Assembly: GCA_000403495.2 (NCBI GenBank)
Contig: KE159822.1
Location: 1-64,000, forward strand
Direction: 5' to 3'
DNA length: 64,000 nt
DNA from: Lachnospiraceae bacterium 10-1
Lineage (GTDB): Bacteria; Bacillota; Clostridia; Lachnospirales; Lachnospiraceae
Made by a program: the position numbers and the translations under genes. Of this stretch, positions 44,797 through 54,124 are shown piece after piece. The notes beneath the pieces are model-generated. The model worked only from the letters and a program-made list of their open reading frames with translations, was not told the DNA's origin and did not search any database. Within the stretch, counting starts at the first letter, position 1. Every line of letters starts with the position of its first letter.

Positions 44797-45432
44797 ATGA
44801 TAAAAATAAGAAATGAAGCGGAAGAAGATTACAAAATTGTGGAGGAGATAACCAGAAAAGCATTTTATAATATTCATGTCCCGGGATGCGGAGAGCATTA
44901 TCTGGTGCATATTATGAGGCAGCACGAGGACTTTATACCAGAATTGGATTTTGTGATTGAACTTGACGGGCGGGTAATTGGAAATATCATGTATACAAAG
45001 TCAAAATTGGTTGATGAAGCTGGAATGGAAAAGGAAATTCTTACCTTTGGCCCTGTCTGTATTTTGCCGGAATATCAAAGAATGAATTATGGAAAGCAGC
45101 TTATGGAATATTCATTTGAGCAGGCAGTAGCACTTGGATATGATGTGATAGTTATCTTTGGAAGCCCTGCAAATTATGTAGGACGTGGATTTAAAAGCAG
45201 CAAAAGATATAATATTTGTACAAAGGATGGAAAGTTTCCTGCCGCAATGATGGCAAAGTAATTAATTCCTGACACATTGGATGGAAGAAAGTGGGTTTAT
45301 TATGACAGCCCTGTCATGGCATTTGACCAGGAGGAAGCCGACAAGTATGATGAATCTTTGGAAAAAATGAAAAAGAAATATCTGCCGAGCCAGGAAGAAT
45401 TTTATATTTTGAGTCATTCTTTTATTGAGTAA
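44797..45432 (+). pseudogene. GNAT family N-acetyltransferase with in-frame stop
   Basis: The GNAT domain spans 1-155 (MIKIRNEAEEDYKIVEEI, FGPVCILPEYQRMNYGKQLM as the acetyl-CoA loop). The frame stops with TAA at 45259-45261, but the same frame continues for 57 codons (LIPDTLDGRKWVYYDS to LSHSFIE), where relatives have further protein. TAA in place of GAA would be a single base change. The truncated 154-residue product still has the acetyl-CoA-binding core and may be active. Confidence 0.75.
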
Positions 45433-45493
45433 TCAAATAAAGGGAAAGTATGGAAGTAAATGGTCAGGTATGCAGAAAAGGCAGGTGAAAAAT

Positions 45494-45805
45494 ATGGAAA
45501 ATAAAGAAGCGGAAATAAAAAGAAATGTTTTTGAATTTCAGGCAGTGATTGAAGCGGTTCCTGATAAAGGGGGCGCATATGTGCGGTATCCAGGCGATAT
45601 CAGGAAAGAGCTTGGAAAAGGAAGAGTTAAAGTGGAGGTGACTTTTGATGGAGAACCTTATCTTGGAAGCATTGTGAACATGGGAGTAAAAAATGAAGAT
45701 GGCTCCGTCTGCTATATTATAGGAATTCGTAAGGACATCCGCAGCAAAATAGGAAAACAGCCGGGAGATATGGTTTTCGTCAAAGTAAAGGAATTTATAA
45801 AATGA
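45494..45805 (+). CDS. DUF1905 domain protein
   Basis: The protein has 103 residues from the ATG at 45494. It contains the DUF1905 pattern (FEAVIEAVPDKGGAYVRYP-like start, then GRVKVEVTFDGEPYLGSI, and IRKDIRSKIGKQPGD). The family is small and uncharacterised, and often adjoins acetyltransferase or YdeI-like genes. Its stop overlaps the next start by 4 bp. It is intact. Confidence 0.85.
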   Translation: MENKEAEIKRNVFEFQAVIEAVPDKGGAYVRYPGDIRKELGKGRVKVEVTFDGEPYLGSIVNMGVKNEDGSVCYIIGIRKDIRSKIGKQPGDMVFVKVKEFIK

Positions 45806-46276
45806 AGCAGAGAATATTGATTATAGATGATGATATGGATTTATGTAAGTTATTGAAAAATAATCTGGAGCAGGAAGGTACTATGTCTGTACTTGTCATG
45901 ATGGATCGACAGGATTAAAAAAGCGGTAAGTTCTGATTACCAGCTTATTATTTTAGATATCATGCTTCCGCAAAAAAATGGATATGAGGTATTGGAAAAA
46001 ATCAGGGAGAAGAACTTTGTGCCTGATTTGATGCTGACAGCGAAAGACAGCGAAGGTGATAAAGTGTCCGGATTAAGAATGGGGGCAGATGATTACCTGA
46101 CAAAGTCATTTTCAAATAGCGAATTTCTTGCTCGTGTATCCTCTCTTTTGCGAAGATATACCCTTTTTAATTCAACAAATGCTTCAGGTAAAGTTATCAG
46201 GGTGGGAAATTTAGTGATTGATAAATGCAGTCGTGAAGTATGCAAAAATAATCACCTGAACGGAATTCATTTGTGA
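45802..46276 (+). pseudogene. OmpR-type response regulator, frameshifted and truncated
   Basis: It begins ILIIDDDMDLCKLLKNN. A one-base loss near 45880 shifts the frame. It then continues as VCTCHDGSTGLKKAVSSDYQ and LIILDIMLPQKNGYEVLEKI. The receiver is otherwise complete (GADDYLTK). After the linker (VGNLVIDKCSREVCKNN) the DNA-binding domain is gone and the sequence jumps into the kinase gene. Confidence 0.8.
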
Positions 46277-46960
46277 AGGGAACCGGAATTCTTGCTGAAA
46301 TTAATTATGAATTAAATGGCATATTAGAGAAAAAACGTGAGCAGTTCGTGAAATTGCAAAGGACGGAGAAATCCAGCCAACAGTTATTGACAGACCTGTC
46401 ACATGATGTAAGAACACCGCTTGCCTCTTTAGTGGGACATCTGGAGTCATTAGATTCTCAGACTGCAAAGGAAAAAGAGGAGTATATTCATGTGGCCTAC
46501 AGGAAAGCGTTAGATTTACAGGAACTGATCGACATGCTTTTTCAATGGTTTAAATTGGCTTCTCATGAACAGTTGTATCAGATGAAAGTCTATGACATTA
46601 ATGAGCTGACAAAAGAAATAATAATTGAACATATTCCGGTATTTGAAAAGAAGCAAATTTCTTTTTTAGAAAATATTCCTGAAGGTGAATGGTTTATAAA
46701 ACTTGACAGGGTTGCATATGCAAGGATTATTTATAATCTTTTGAGTAACGCTGTTAAACATGGGCAATGTACTTTAATAAAAGTTGAGATTCAAAAGAAT
46801 AAAGACCAGGTGCTGATTTTCATATCGAATAATGGAATTGCTATTCCAAATGATAAAATTTCGCTTATCTTTGACCGTCTGTATAAATGTGATGCTGCCA
46901 CCTCTTGTAAGAAAAAATTAAGATTTGATAAAGGAGGATGTCAGAACTTACTGGTAAAAT
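46273..46960 (+). pseudogene. Sensor histidine kinase lacking its membrane part
   Basis: The frame encodes the dimerisation and ATPase domains only: LLTDLSHDVRTPLASLVGHL (H-box) and IIYNLLSNAVKHG (N-box). The N-terminal sensor and membrane helices were removed by the deletion that also took the end of the regulator gene. The G-box (GxGLGL) is replaced by unrelated residues (CDAATSCKKKL), so ATP binding is lost. Confidence 0.78.
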
Positions 46961-46983
46961 AGAAATCAGGAGGTGTGCATCAG

Positions 46984-47574
46984 ATGAGTGAATATGTAAT
47001 TGAAACGGAAAATTTAACAAAAAAATACAAAAACCAAATTGTTGTAGACCGGCTGAACCTGCATGTGCAAAAAGGGAAAATTTGAAGATTTTGGAAAGAC
47101 TGCGTGGAAGGCATCGGAAAGATATGGTAGAAAATGCACTTTCCATCATGAATTTAGGTAAAGAAAACAAAAAACTGTTTCGTGAATATTCATTGGGAAT
47201 GAAGCAGCGTTTAGGATTAGCGGCGGCGATCATGCATGAACCTGAGCTGTTGATTTTAGACGAGCCTATGAACGGTCTTGATCCTATTAGGATACATGAA
47301 ACCAGAAAGTATTTGCTGCAATTATGTAAAGAAAGAGGTACAACAATATTTGTTTCCAGTCATGAACTGAATGAAATTGAACTGCTTGCGGATGTAATAG
47401 GTATTATAGATCATGGACAAGCCAATATTACGATTGTATGAAAAACTTGATAGCAGGGGAAAGATCAACAGCAGCTTTGTCAAAGAGGGGATTGTTGTTG
47501 AAAATGTCAGTGTAGGTGCAGGAAATCTGGAAGACTATTTTACAGAACTGGTCGGGGGTGATGAAATTGGCTGA
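46984..47574 (+). pseudogene. ABC transporter ATPase without its Walker A
   Basis: The start YVIETENLTKKYKNQIVVD is normal for lantibiotic-immunity-type ATPases. After QKGKI the frame stops, and the text resumes at KILERLRG. About 65 residues including the Walker A are missing. Signature and Walker B remain (YSLGMKQRLGLAAA, LLILDEPMNGLDP). A second frameshift near 47437 precedes the normal C terminus (LEDYFTELVGG). Confidence 0.8.
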
Positions 47575-48009
47575 TATTGTATATTGTGAATTAATGAAAT
47601 TAAAACGTTCAAAAATTATATTGATTGGCATTTTGGGTTCACTTATCGTACCGTTTTTAGTAGTTACAAATGACATTTTAGCAGGCAAGTTTATTACCTT
47701 GTTTATTCTGGTAGTATTGTTTATGGTTCTTTCATGGCTGGATATTGTGGTGATAGCGGTATTATGCAGTTTGTTTATGGATGTCTCGCAGCATTTATTG
47801 CCATTGCAGCAGTTATTCTGCTAAATGTAGTGTTATCTGGCTCCCCGATCGCCGGATTTTATCCGTGGACTGCGTCTTATCTTTTGCTGACTGGCAGACT
47901 GGAACAATCAGGATGTCCGACTTCCGTTGGAATACTGATTATTTTTCTTTTGTGCCTGTTTGGTATCTGTTACAGTATTTTTAGATTTCAAAAAAATGAT
48001 ATTGTGTAA
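47561..48009 (+). pseudogene. ABC permease with internal deletion
   Basis: The N-terminal cytoplasmic start and first helix are normal (YCELMKLKRSKIILIGILGS). After VLFMVLSWLDIVVIA the frame is broken, and the end of a permease appears in another frame (IAAVILLNVVLSGSPIAGF to FRFQKNDIV). Most central helices are missing. It was the partner of the ATPase pseudogene. Confidence 0.72.
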
Positions 48010-48053
48010 TTTTAAAAACAGATTAAATCTTAACAAATGTTAAAAAAATAAAA

Positions 48054-48140
48054 GGCGGTGCTGCGAATGTCGGCGCTTATGTCAATGAGGACCAGGAAAA
48101 CGGAAAGGAAGAGAGGGAAAGCGAAGAACCGGAAGACTGA
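48054..48140 (+). pseudogene. C-terminal scrap of an unidentified gene
   Basis: A 28-residue acidic tail (GGAANVGAYVNEDQENGKEE...) in good coding style, without a start. It lies in the 278-bp gap before the DUF4317 gene. Nothing else is seen there. Confidence 0.3.
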
Positions 48141-48287
48141 AAGGGGGGGACATATCCGGACAGAGAGTATAGGCAGGCATTGCCCTCCTACAGAAAATGC
48201 GTTATAATTTTTCATAGCAGAAAATAAGGAAAGCACTGCCGCATGCCCTTCCGGGGTGCGGCAGTATGTAACAGAGGGATAGCGGAT

Positions 48288-48923
48288 ATGGGAAAAATCA
48301 ACCGTGAGGATATGCTGGAACTGACAAGGCGCATGACGCTGAAACGGAACTGCTTTGACAGGATCGCCGGGGCATATCTGGACGAAGAGGGATTTGTGGA
48401 CGGAACCTTTAACAAGCATTTTCAGAAACTGTCACAGAAAGACCAGCAGGCAAACCTCGATATTGCAAAGACCATTCCCTTTTCCGGTACAAACGTGCAG
48501 CTAAAAGAGTATGTTTTCAGTGAGGTGGACCGGAGGCCGGGAAGCATCTGGCAGCTGCTTATGGCATTGAATGAGTGCGGGCTGAAAAATGATGCAATGC
48601 TGGACACTTTTTATGAGGAATTCGGGCAGAGGTACTGGACGGGTAAAAGCTATGCCATTTACTTTTTCCATGGCAGCTATGACGTTCCGCTGAAAGCAAA
48701 CGATAAGGAAAGTCTGTGGGAATCGGAGGAGGTCTACCGGTTCTTAGTCTGTGCGGTCTGCCCGGTAAGCGGCGATTATGAGCCGGGTGAGCCGGAATGC
48801 GGGTTCCTGTTCCCTGCGTTCAAGGACAGGAGCAGCGATACAGAGAGGGTTAATGTTTTTGCGTCGGATGGAAATTTCAGGAAGGCCGGGGGAGTGGGGG
48901 AAATCCTGTTTTCCCGGAAATAG
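48288..48923 (+). pseudogene. DUF4317 protein, C-terminally truncated
   Basis: There are 211 residues from the ATG at 48288. The sequence follows the DUF4317 family (NREDMLELTRRM, FDRIAGAYLDEEGFVDGTFN, IAKTIPFSGTNVQLKEY). Family members are about 380-400 residues; this one stops soon after GFLFPAFKDRSSDTERVNVF, with an unrelated tail. Function of the family is unknown. The truncation lies at an integrative-element scar. Confidence 0.7.
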
Positions 48924-49011
48924 ATATTTTGCTGATAAACAGGCAGTAGCAGATGAAAGACTGCGGGGAACGGAACAGGGAAGGAAATCGGGATTTACGG
49001 AGGAAACGGAT

Positions 49012-49407
49012 ATGTGGATTTGCCCAAAATGCGGGAGAGAATTTAAAAGAACAAATCAAGGCCATTACTGTGGGAAAGCACCCGGAACAGTATTGGAATA
49101 TATAGATTCGCAGCCCATAGTAACACGCCCCCGCTTAATGGAAATGATGGTTTTATTACAAAACAGCGTTCCGTGTGTAAAGGAACGTATATCCTGGAGC
49201 ATGCCATATTATGAGAAAGAGGGAAAATCCATCTCATTTTCTGCCTGTAAAAAGCACATCAGTTTTTATGCAGGGGCTGAAGCCATTGGAAAGTTTGCAT
49301 TGGAGTTAAACGAATTTGCCACTAATAAAAATGCAATATATTTTCCTTATGATAAAGCATTACCTGCAGAATTGATTGAAAATATCGCAAGATGGTGTTT
49401 AAGCTGA
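49012..49407 (+). CDS. DUF1801/YdhG-like protein with N-terminal zinc ribbon
   Basis: The protein has 131 residues; the ATG at 49012 is preceded by GGAGGAAACGG. A small zinc-ribbon-like start (MWICPKCGREFKRTNQGHYC) is followed by the YdhG/DUF1801 fold (VKERISWSMPYYEKEGKSIS, HISFYAGAEAIGKF). Relatives include frataxin-like iron proteins, but the role is unproven. It looks intact and separately translated. Confidence 0.75.
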   Translation: MWICPKCGREFKRTNQGHYCGKAPGTVLEYIDSQPIVTRPRLMEMMVLLQNSVPCVKERISWSMPYYEKEGKSISFSACKKHISFYAGAEAIGKFALELNEFATNKNAIYFPYDKALPAELIENIARWCLS

Positions 49408-49466
49408 TCTGACAGCTTTCTGTTCACAGGGAGCGTGATAATGCTCATAACTGTACGGGGGGACCA

Positions 49467-49925
49467 ATGGAGGAACTGTTTGTATATGCATTGCTATATA
49501 GTGAAGGCTTTGATGTGTGGTCTTTGTATGCAGATAAACTTGACCGGCTCTTTATGGAAGATATGGAAAATGAGACCTATCTTACTCTGGAAGGAATGGC
49601 GCCCAAAGAGGCTGTTTTACATACCCTCTCTATTATGGAGGGGAGCAGCTTCGACACAGAATATTTCGGGAAGATATTGATGCGGTCACTCCTGCGGATA
49701 TATGAAGATACGGATATTGCGGTTTTTGCAGGGAAGATGTATTCCCTGTGGAATAAACTGCCACGGGATACAGGGCGGAAGGAACCGTTTTTAACGTTAT
49801 GTTATGCAGATGACTGTCTGTCCTACCATGATGAGGCGCAGTGCAGGAAGCTATATGAAAAAGCAATGCGTTATTATGACCAGACAATAGATTTACGGAG
49901 GGAAACAGAATGGCGGTTACAGTGA
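49467..49925 (+). CDS. Hypothetical protein, helical
   Basis: The protein has 152 residues, acidic and helical, and no family is recognised. The final 16 bases overlap the start of the monooxygenase-like gene, so the two are coupled. No membrane segment or signal peptide. Confidence 0.5.
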   Translation: MEELFVYALLYSEGFDVWSLYADKLDRLFMEDMENETYLTLEGMAPKEAVLHTLSIMEGSSFDTEYFGKILMRSLLRIYEDTDIAVFAGKMYSLWNKLPRDTGRKEPFLTLCYADDCLSYHDEAQCRKLYEKAMRYYDQTIDLRRETEWRLQ

Positions 49926-50242
49926 ACATCTATTACAGCGGCGAGAATGGGAATGCAAGGAAATTTGCGGAGGAAATGGCCTCAAGCGGCGTGGCTGATG
50001 ATATCCGTGCGGAAGCCGGGAACATCAGGTATGAATATTTTTTCCCGATGGAGGATGCGGAGACGGTGCTTTTGATTGACAGCTGGGAAGACCAGCATTC
50101 CATAGACGCCCACCATGCTTCCCCAATGATGGCAAAGATCATTGGACTCAGAGAAAAATATGGCCTGCATATGAGAGTAGAGCGGTACGTGTCTGATGAA
50201 GACGGAATTCCGGAAGCAGATAAAGCATTTATAAAAGAATAA
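49910..50242 (+). CDS. ABM-domain monooxygenase-like protein (YgiN type)
   Basis: The protein has 110 residues. The ferredoxin-like ABM fold is indicated by IRYEYFFPMEDAETVLLIDS, then WEDQHSIDAHHASPMMAKII, the conserved W...HxxS pattern of quinol monooxygenase-like proteins. GGAGGGAAAC precedes the ATG. It probably acts on a quinone or a small aromatic compound; substrate unknown. Confidence 0.82.
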   Translation: MAVTVNIYYSGENGNARKFAEEMASSGVADDIRAEAGNIRYEYFFPMEDAETVLLIDSWEDQHSIDAHHASPMMAKIIGLREKYGLHMRVERYVSDEDGIPEADKAFIKE

Positions 50243-50362
50243 CCACGCAGGAGTTTTAAAAGAACGGTACGGATATTTGTGGAATGAAAAAACAGCATAT
50301 TTTATGAACCAGGGGCAATCAGGAACGGTTGCTCTTTTTTTGCGCAAAAAAGGAGGAAACAT

Positions 50363-50473
50363 ATGTTTTTAGTTATCGGCGAGAAGCCCAGCGTCTTGAG
50401 ACGCAGCCAAGCAGGGCGGCTTAGAGCCCGCGTCCCTAGCCACCCGTTTTACGGGAGGGGCGCCCCCTCTTGA
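50363..50473 (+). pseudogene. Start of a DNA topoisomerase III gene (topB scar)
   Basis: AGGAGG at 50351-50356 and MFLVIGEKPSV match the ribosome binding site and N terminus of element-borne topB genes (relatives begin MxLVIAEKPSV). After 11 codons the sequence turns into a G+C-rich stretch with a CCCG/CGGG hairpin and soon stops. This is a deletion scar of an integrative element. Confidence 0.6.
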
Positions 50474-50520
50474 CAGCCGCTATGTATTGTATTATACTGT
50501 ATTTGTTAAAATAATACAGT
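50470..50520 (+). promoter_or_regulatory. Consensus promoter with overlapping palindromic operator
   Basis: TTGACA at 50470-50475, 17 bp, TATACT at 50493-50498. ACTGTATT (50496-50503) and AATACAGT (50513-50520) form a perfect inverted repeat starting inside the -10. This is a fitting site for repression by the YtrA-type GntR regulator encoded just downstream. Confidence 0.85.
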
Positions 50521-50544
50521 TAAGAACAGAAAGGCGGTGGGACT

Positions 50545-50919
50545 TTGGAAATTGTCGTGAGCAACAAAACAAGTCGCCCTCTGTATGAGCAAATTTCAAC
50601 ACAAATTAAATCGCAGATTATGAATGGCGAACTGAAAGCTGGAGAAGCACTTCCCTCTATCCGTTCTCTTGCAAAATCATTGCAGATTAGTGTTTTGACG
50701 GTACAAAAGGCATACGACCTTCTTCAAACAGACGGTTTTATAGAAACGACAGCCGGAAAAGGTTGCTATGTATCAGTGCAAAACCAAGATTTTTATCTTG
50801 AAGAACAGCAGAAAAAAATAGAGGAACGATTTAATGAGGCTATTGAGATAGCCCGCACAAGTGGAATACCACTTAATAAATTACTCAATTTGTTGACACT
50901 ATTGTATGAGGAGGATTGA
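50545..50919 (+). CDS. GntR family regulator, YtrA subfamily
   Basis: The protein has 124 residues; TTG start with GGCGGTGGG upstream. The winged-helix domain has the GntR pattern (PLYEQISTQIKSQIMNGEL, LPSIRSLAKSLQISVLTVQK, GFIETTAGKGCYVS). The short C-terminal dimerisation helix defines the YtrA group, which controls ABC transporters. It heads a three-gene operon and probably represses it through the palindrome at 50496-50520. Confidence 0.9.
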   Translation: MEIVVSNKTSRPLYEQISTQIKSQIMNGELKAGEALPSIRSLAKSLQISVLTVQKAYDLLQTDGFIETTAGKGCYVSVQNQDFYLEEQQKKIEERFNEAIEIARTSGIPLNKLLNLLTLLYEED

Positions 50920-50921
50920 CA

Positions 50922-51773
50922 ATGAACAATGCTTTGATTATTTCAGGTCTTACCAAAACATATAAAGATTTTGTTTTGAATAATGTTTCCTTTAGCGTTC
51001 CAAGTGGCTCTATTGTCGGACTGATTGGAGAAAATGGCGCAGGGAAAAGCACAACAATAAATGCGGCTTTGGGGCTTATCCAAAAAGAAGACGGTTATGT
51101 TTCGGTATTTGGAAAAGATGAACTGGACAATGAAACAAAAGAACAGATTGGAGTAGTATTTGACGGAAGCAACTACCCGGAAATTCTTTCTCCCAAGAAA
51201 ATCAACCAGATAATGAAAAATATCTATGGCTCATGGGACGAGCAAGCCTATTTTCGGCTGCTGAAACAATTTTCTTTGCCCCTTGATAAGCAGATTAAAC
51301 AGTTTTCCAAGGGAATGAAAATGAAGCTGGCTATTTCTGTAGCCCTTTCACACCATTCTAAACTGCTGATTTTGGACGAAGCAACCAGCGGGCTTGACCC
51401 TGTTATCCGGGACGATATTCTGGATATGCTTTTGGATTTTGTGCAGGACGAAGAACACTCCATACTGGTATCTTCCCACATTACCAGCGATTTAGAAAAA
51501 ATTGCCGATTACATTGTTTTTATTCATGAGGGAAAAGTTGTTTTTTCAAAACCGAAAGATGAACTGATTGAACAATATGGCGTTATAAAATGCGGAGCAG
51601 CACAATTTGACGCATTGGATAAATCGGATATTATCACATACAGAAAAATGGATTACGAATGGCAGATTTTAGTTTCTGAACGAGATAAAATGCAGAAAAA
51701 ATATCCGAAAGCATTGATTGTACCAGCTACGATTGATGAAATTATGCTTCTTTATGTAAAGGGGGAAAGATGA
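50922..51773 (+). CDS. ABC transporter ATP-binding protein
   Basis: The protein has 283 residues from the ATG at 50922 (GAGGAGG upstream). Walker A GENGAGKST, signature FSKGMKMKLAI (a variant of LSGGQ, common in this group), Walker B LLILDEATSGLDP and the His switch VSSHIT are all present. It energises the ABC-2 permease encoded next. YtrA-type systems often respond to cell-wall antibiotics; the substrate here is unknown. Confidence 0.93.
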   Translation: MNNALIISGLTKTYKDFVLNNVSFSVPSGSIVGLIGENGAGKSTTINAALGLIQKEDGYVSVFGKDELDNETKEQIGVVFDGSNYPEILSPKKINQIMKNIYGSWDEQAYFRLLKQFSLPLDKQIKQFSKGMKMKLAISVALSHHSKLLILDEATSGLDPVIRDDILDMLLDFVQDEEHSILVSSHITSDLEKIADYIVFIHEGKVVFSKPKDELIEQYGVIKCGAAQFDALDKSDIITYRKMDYEWQILVSERDKMQKKYPKALIVPATIDEIMLLYVKGER

Positions 51774-52402
51774 TGAAAGGCGTTTTACTAAAAGACTTCT
51801 ATATTGCAAAGAGCAATATCCTTGTAACTATCGTCAGCTTGATTGTTTTAGGTTTTGGATTGTCTTTTTTACTGGAAACAAGCGCACTTCTGATTTTAGC
51901 CCCGGTAGCTTCCACAACAGCGGTTTTTATCAGTATCACAAGTGACGCAGGCTCAAAATGGAATAAAAATGTGATTACCATGCCCGTATCAAGAAATCAG
52001 ATTATCAGCGAGAAATTTATCTTTTATATCTTGCTTGCGGTAGTCGGTCTAATTACAGCACTTATTCCATGTATTGTGCTTATGTTGGCGGGAGCAGATA
52101 TAACAGTTCATTCTTTGTGCTTATATGCTGCTATCGGTATGAGTGCTACTTTATTGGCGGGCGGCATTAGCTTACCATGTGCCTATTTGTTTGACCCGGA
52201 AAAATCCCAGATTGTTTTTATGATGTCCTTTATGGCATCGACAGGTATTATTGTTGGGCTTGTGCTTCTCACAAATCTCTTCATTCCTGTAAAAAACAAT
52301 ATCCTGTTGGATTTTAATATCGTTCTTGTAATTTCTGGTGTTTGTTTTTTCATCTCATACCGAATTGCAGTAGCAGTATATCAAAATCGGGATATAGTTT
52401 GA
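51770..52402 (+). CDS. ABC-2 type permease
   Basis: The protein has 210 residues with six hydrophobic segments and the N-terminal pattern of ABC-2 permeases (MMKGVLLKDFYIAKSNILVTI). It overlaps the ATPase gene by 4 bp. Together with it, it forms an exporter, probably for toxic peptides or amphiphiles. Confidence 0.85.
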   Translation: MMKGVLLKDFYIAKSNILVTIVSLIVLGFGLSFLLETSALLILAPVASTTAVFISITSDAGSKWNKNVITMPVSRNQIISEKFIFYILLAVVGLITALIPCIVLMLAGADITVHSLCLYAAIGMSATLLAGGISLPCAYLFDPEKSQIVFMMSFMASTGIIVGLVLLTNLFIPVKNNILLDFNIVLVISGVCFFISYRIAVAVYQNRDIV

Positions 52403-52479
52403 TAACTCAGTAGCAAAATAGCAAATCCAGCCGAGCCAGTAAACCACAGCACAACCTTTGAGAAAAGGGGGGATTTTCC

Positions 52480-52881
52480 ATGACTTGCACAGAAGCATAC
52501 AAAGAACATATCGAATACACATTCCATGTTTTTTGTAAAGTCGTTATCCGCAATACCATGCTCACAGCCATACGGACATGGAACAGGGCTGTTGATCGTG
52601 CGATTGTAAGCGGCGTGCCCGAAGCGGAGATTTTGGAGTTAAAGAAAACGGAGATTACGGACAGGGTAAAGGAATTCGTGGAACAGAACGGAAAAAAGCC
52701 GGAGCTGTTCGGGGATATTGTCAGGGCGGCGATTGAGTTGTTAGAGTGTTTGATTACAAAAGTTATGCAGAAGGTAATGGATATAGCGGAAAAAGTTATC
52801 GGCAAAGTTACTGATTCACAAAAGGAAACGCCGAAAGAAATGGAAATTCATATCCATACAAAAGATGAGCCGGTGGTTTAG
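52480..52881 (+). CDS. Chimeric element-borne protein (sigma-like start)
   Basis: The protein has 133 residues. The first 25 (MTCTEAYKEHIEYTFHVFCK) match the start of the sigma-factor-like HTH proteins carried by Tn916-related and Lachnospiraceae integrative elements. The rest is a helical region of a different element protein (VPEAEILELKKTEITDRVKE, IELLECLITKVMQKVMDIAE). The HTH is missing, so it appears to be a deletion fusion. It is translated from a GGGGGG-rich site. Confidence 0.5.
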   Translation: MTCTEAYKEHIEYTFHVFCKVVIRNTMLTAIRTWNRAVDRAIVSGVPEAEILELKKTEITDRVKEFVEQNGKKPELFGDIVRAAIELLECLITKVMQKVMDIAEKVIGKVTDSQKETPKEMEIHIHTKDEPVV

Positions 52882-53422
52882 CCGGAAAGGAAGAAGATAC
52901 TATTTCCTATAAATCCGCAGCGTAGAGCTAAAGCAGATGCACAAAATAAAGAACTGTCACAGCAGGAAAGCACCTCAACAGTCAAAAAATTCGTGGTTGG
53001 GAAGATAAAAACAGGGCAAAAATCTGTGCCTGCGGAAGCAAAGCGGCAGATTCCATGAGTATCAGGGACAGGCCTAAGCAGAAAAGGCAGATAGTAAAAG
53101 AAAGAGAAGCAAACAGGGAGCATTGGTTAAAACAGAAAGACAAAGGGGCGAAGTAGAAATGAATGGACGGATAGTATATTGCTATTTGTCCAGCAATTTT
53201 TGTATCTATGAGAGAGGCTGTGAAAGTATAAGTCTGTTGCATGGCAGTATAAGGTGTTTTTGAGATGATATACGATTAAATCGGTAAAAATTTTATGGAT
53301 AGAGGGTAAAAGGATAAATCGAAATTGCCTTTTCAGATTTTGAGTGATATAGTAAAAAGCGGTGGATGCACCTGACTAAAGTAGGAGCAATGAATTTTAT
53401 CAATAGAAATGCAGGTGTTTGT
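52882..53422. other. Gene-poor scar before the van locus
   Basis: This 540-bp stretch holds short frames only, including a basic tail (RDRPKQKRQIVKEREANREH) of an element-type protein ending at 53156. No -35/-10 pair for vanR is convincing. Nothing else is recognised. Confidence 0.4.
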
Positions 53423-54124
53423 ATGAACGAAAAAATTTTGATAGTGGACGATGAAAAAGAAATAGCAGATTTAATTGAGGTCTACCTCAAAAATGATGGT
53501 TATACTGTATATAAATTCTATAATGGGATGGATGCCTTGAAGTGCATTCATGAAATAGAACTGGATTTGGCGATTATTGATGTAATGTTGCCTGATACAG
53601 ACGGTTTCCAGATTTGCCAAAAGATCAGGGAACGGTTTTATTATCCGATCATAATACTTACAGCAAAAATAGAGGATAGGGATAAGATTATGGGACTGAC
53701 AATCGGCGCTGATGATTATATAACAAAGCCGTTTAACCCATTAGAGGTAGTTGCAAGAGTAAAAACGCAGTTGAGGCGGTATGTACGTTATAATAATCTT
53801 GCAGGAAGAAAAATTGAGGAGATAGAGGAGTATGATATTAGGGGGTTGCTGATTAACAAACATACCCATAAATGTTTTTTGTATGGAAAAGAGTTACAAT
53901 TAACACCAATAGAGTTTTCGATTCTCTGGTATTTATGTAAGAATCAAGGAAAAGTAGTTCCGTCAGAAGAATTATTTGAGGCAGTATGGGGTGAAAAATA
54001 TTTGAATAGCAATAATACGGTAATGGCGCATATAGGTCGTTTGCGGGAAAAGATGAATGATTCAGCAAAAAAGGCAAAATTTATAGTAAATATATGGGGA
54101 GTTGGATACACCATTGAAAAATAA
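53423..54124 (+). CDS. vanR: VanR-type response regulator (vanG class)
   Basis: The protein has 233 residues from the ATG at 53423, where homology begins (MNEKILIVDDEKEIADLIEV); an upstream in-frame start at 53366 adds an unrelated leader. The receiver has LAIIDVMLPDTDGF (phospho-Asp) and ADDYITKPFNPLEVVARVKT. The C-terminal winged helix has LTPIEFSILWYLCKNQG. The sequence style is that of VanR of vanG operons. Together with vanS it should control the ligase operon in response to a glycopeptide. Confidence 0.88.
   Translation: MNEKILIVDDEKEIADLIEVYLKNDGYTVYKFYNGMDALKCIHEIELDLAIIDVMLPDTDGFQICQKIRERFYYPIIILTAKIEDRDKIMGLTIGADDYITKPFNPLEVVARVKTQLRRYVRYNNLAGRKIEEIEEYDIRGLLINKHTHKCFLYGKELQLTPIEFSILWYLCKNQGKVVPSEELFEAVWGEKYLNSNNTVMAHIGRLREKMNDSAKKAKFIVNIWGVGYTIEK

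Noticed and set aside
50363-50473. Intact small gene
   Set aside because: It has a real start and ribosome binding site, but only 11 codons match topB, after which the sequence is a structured G+C-rich scar.
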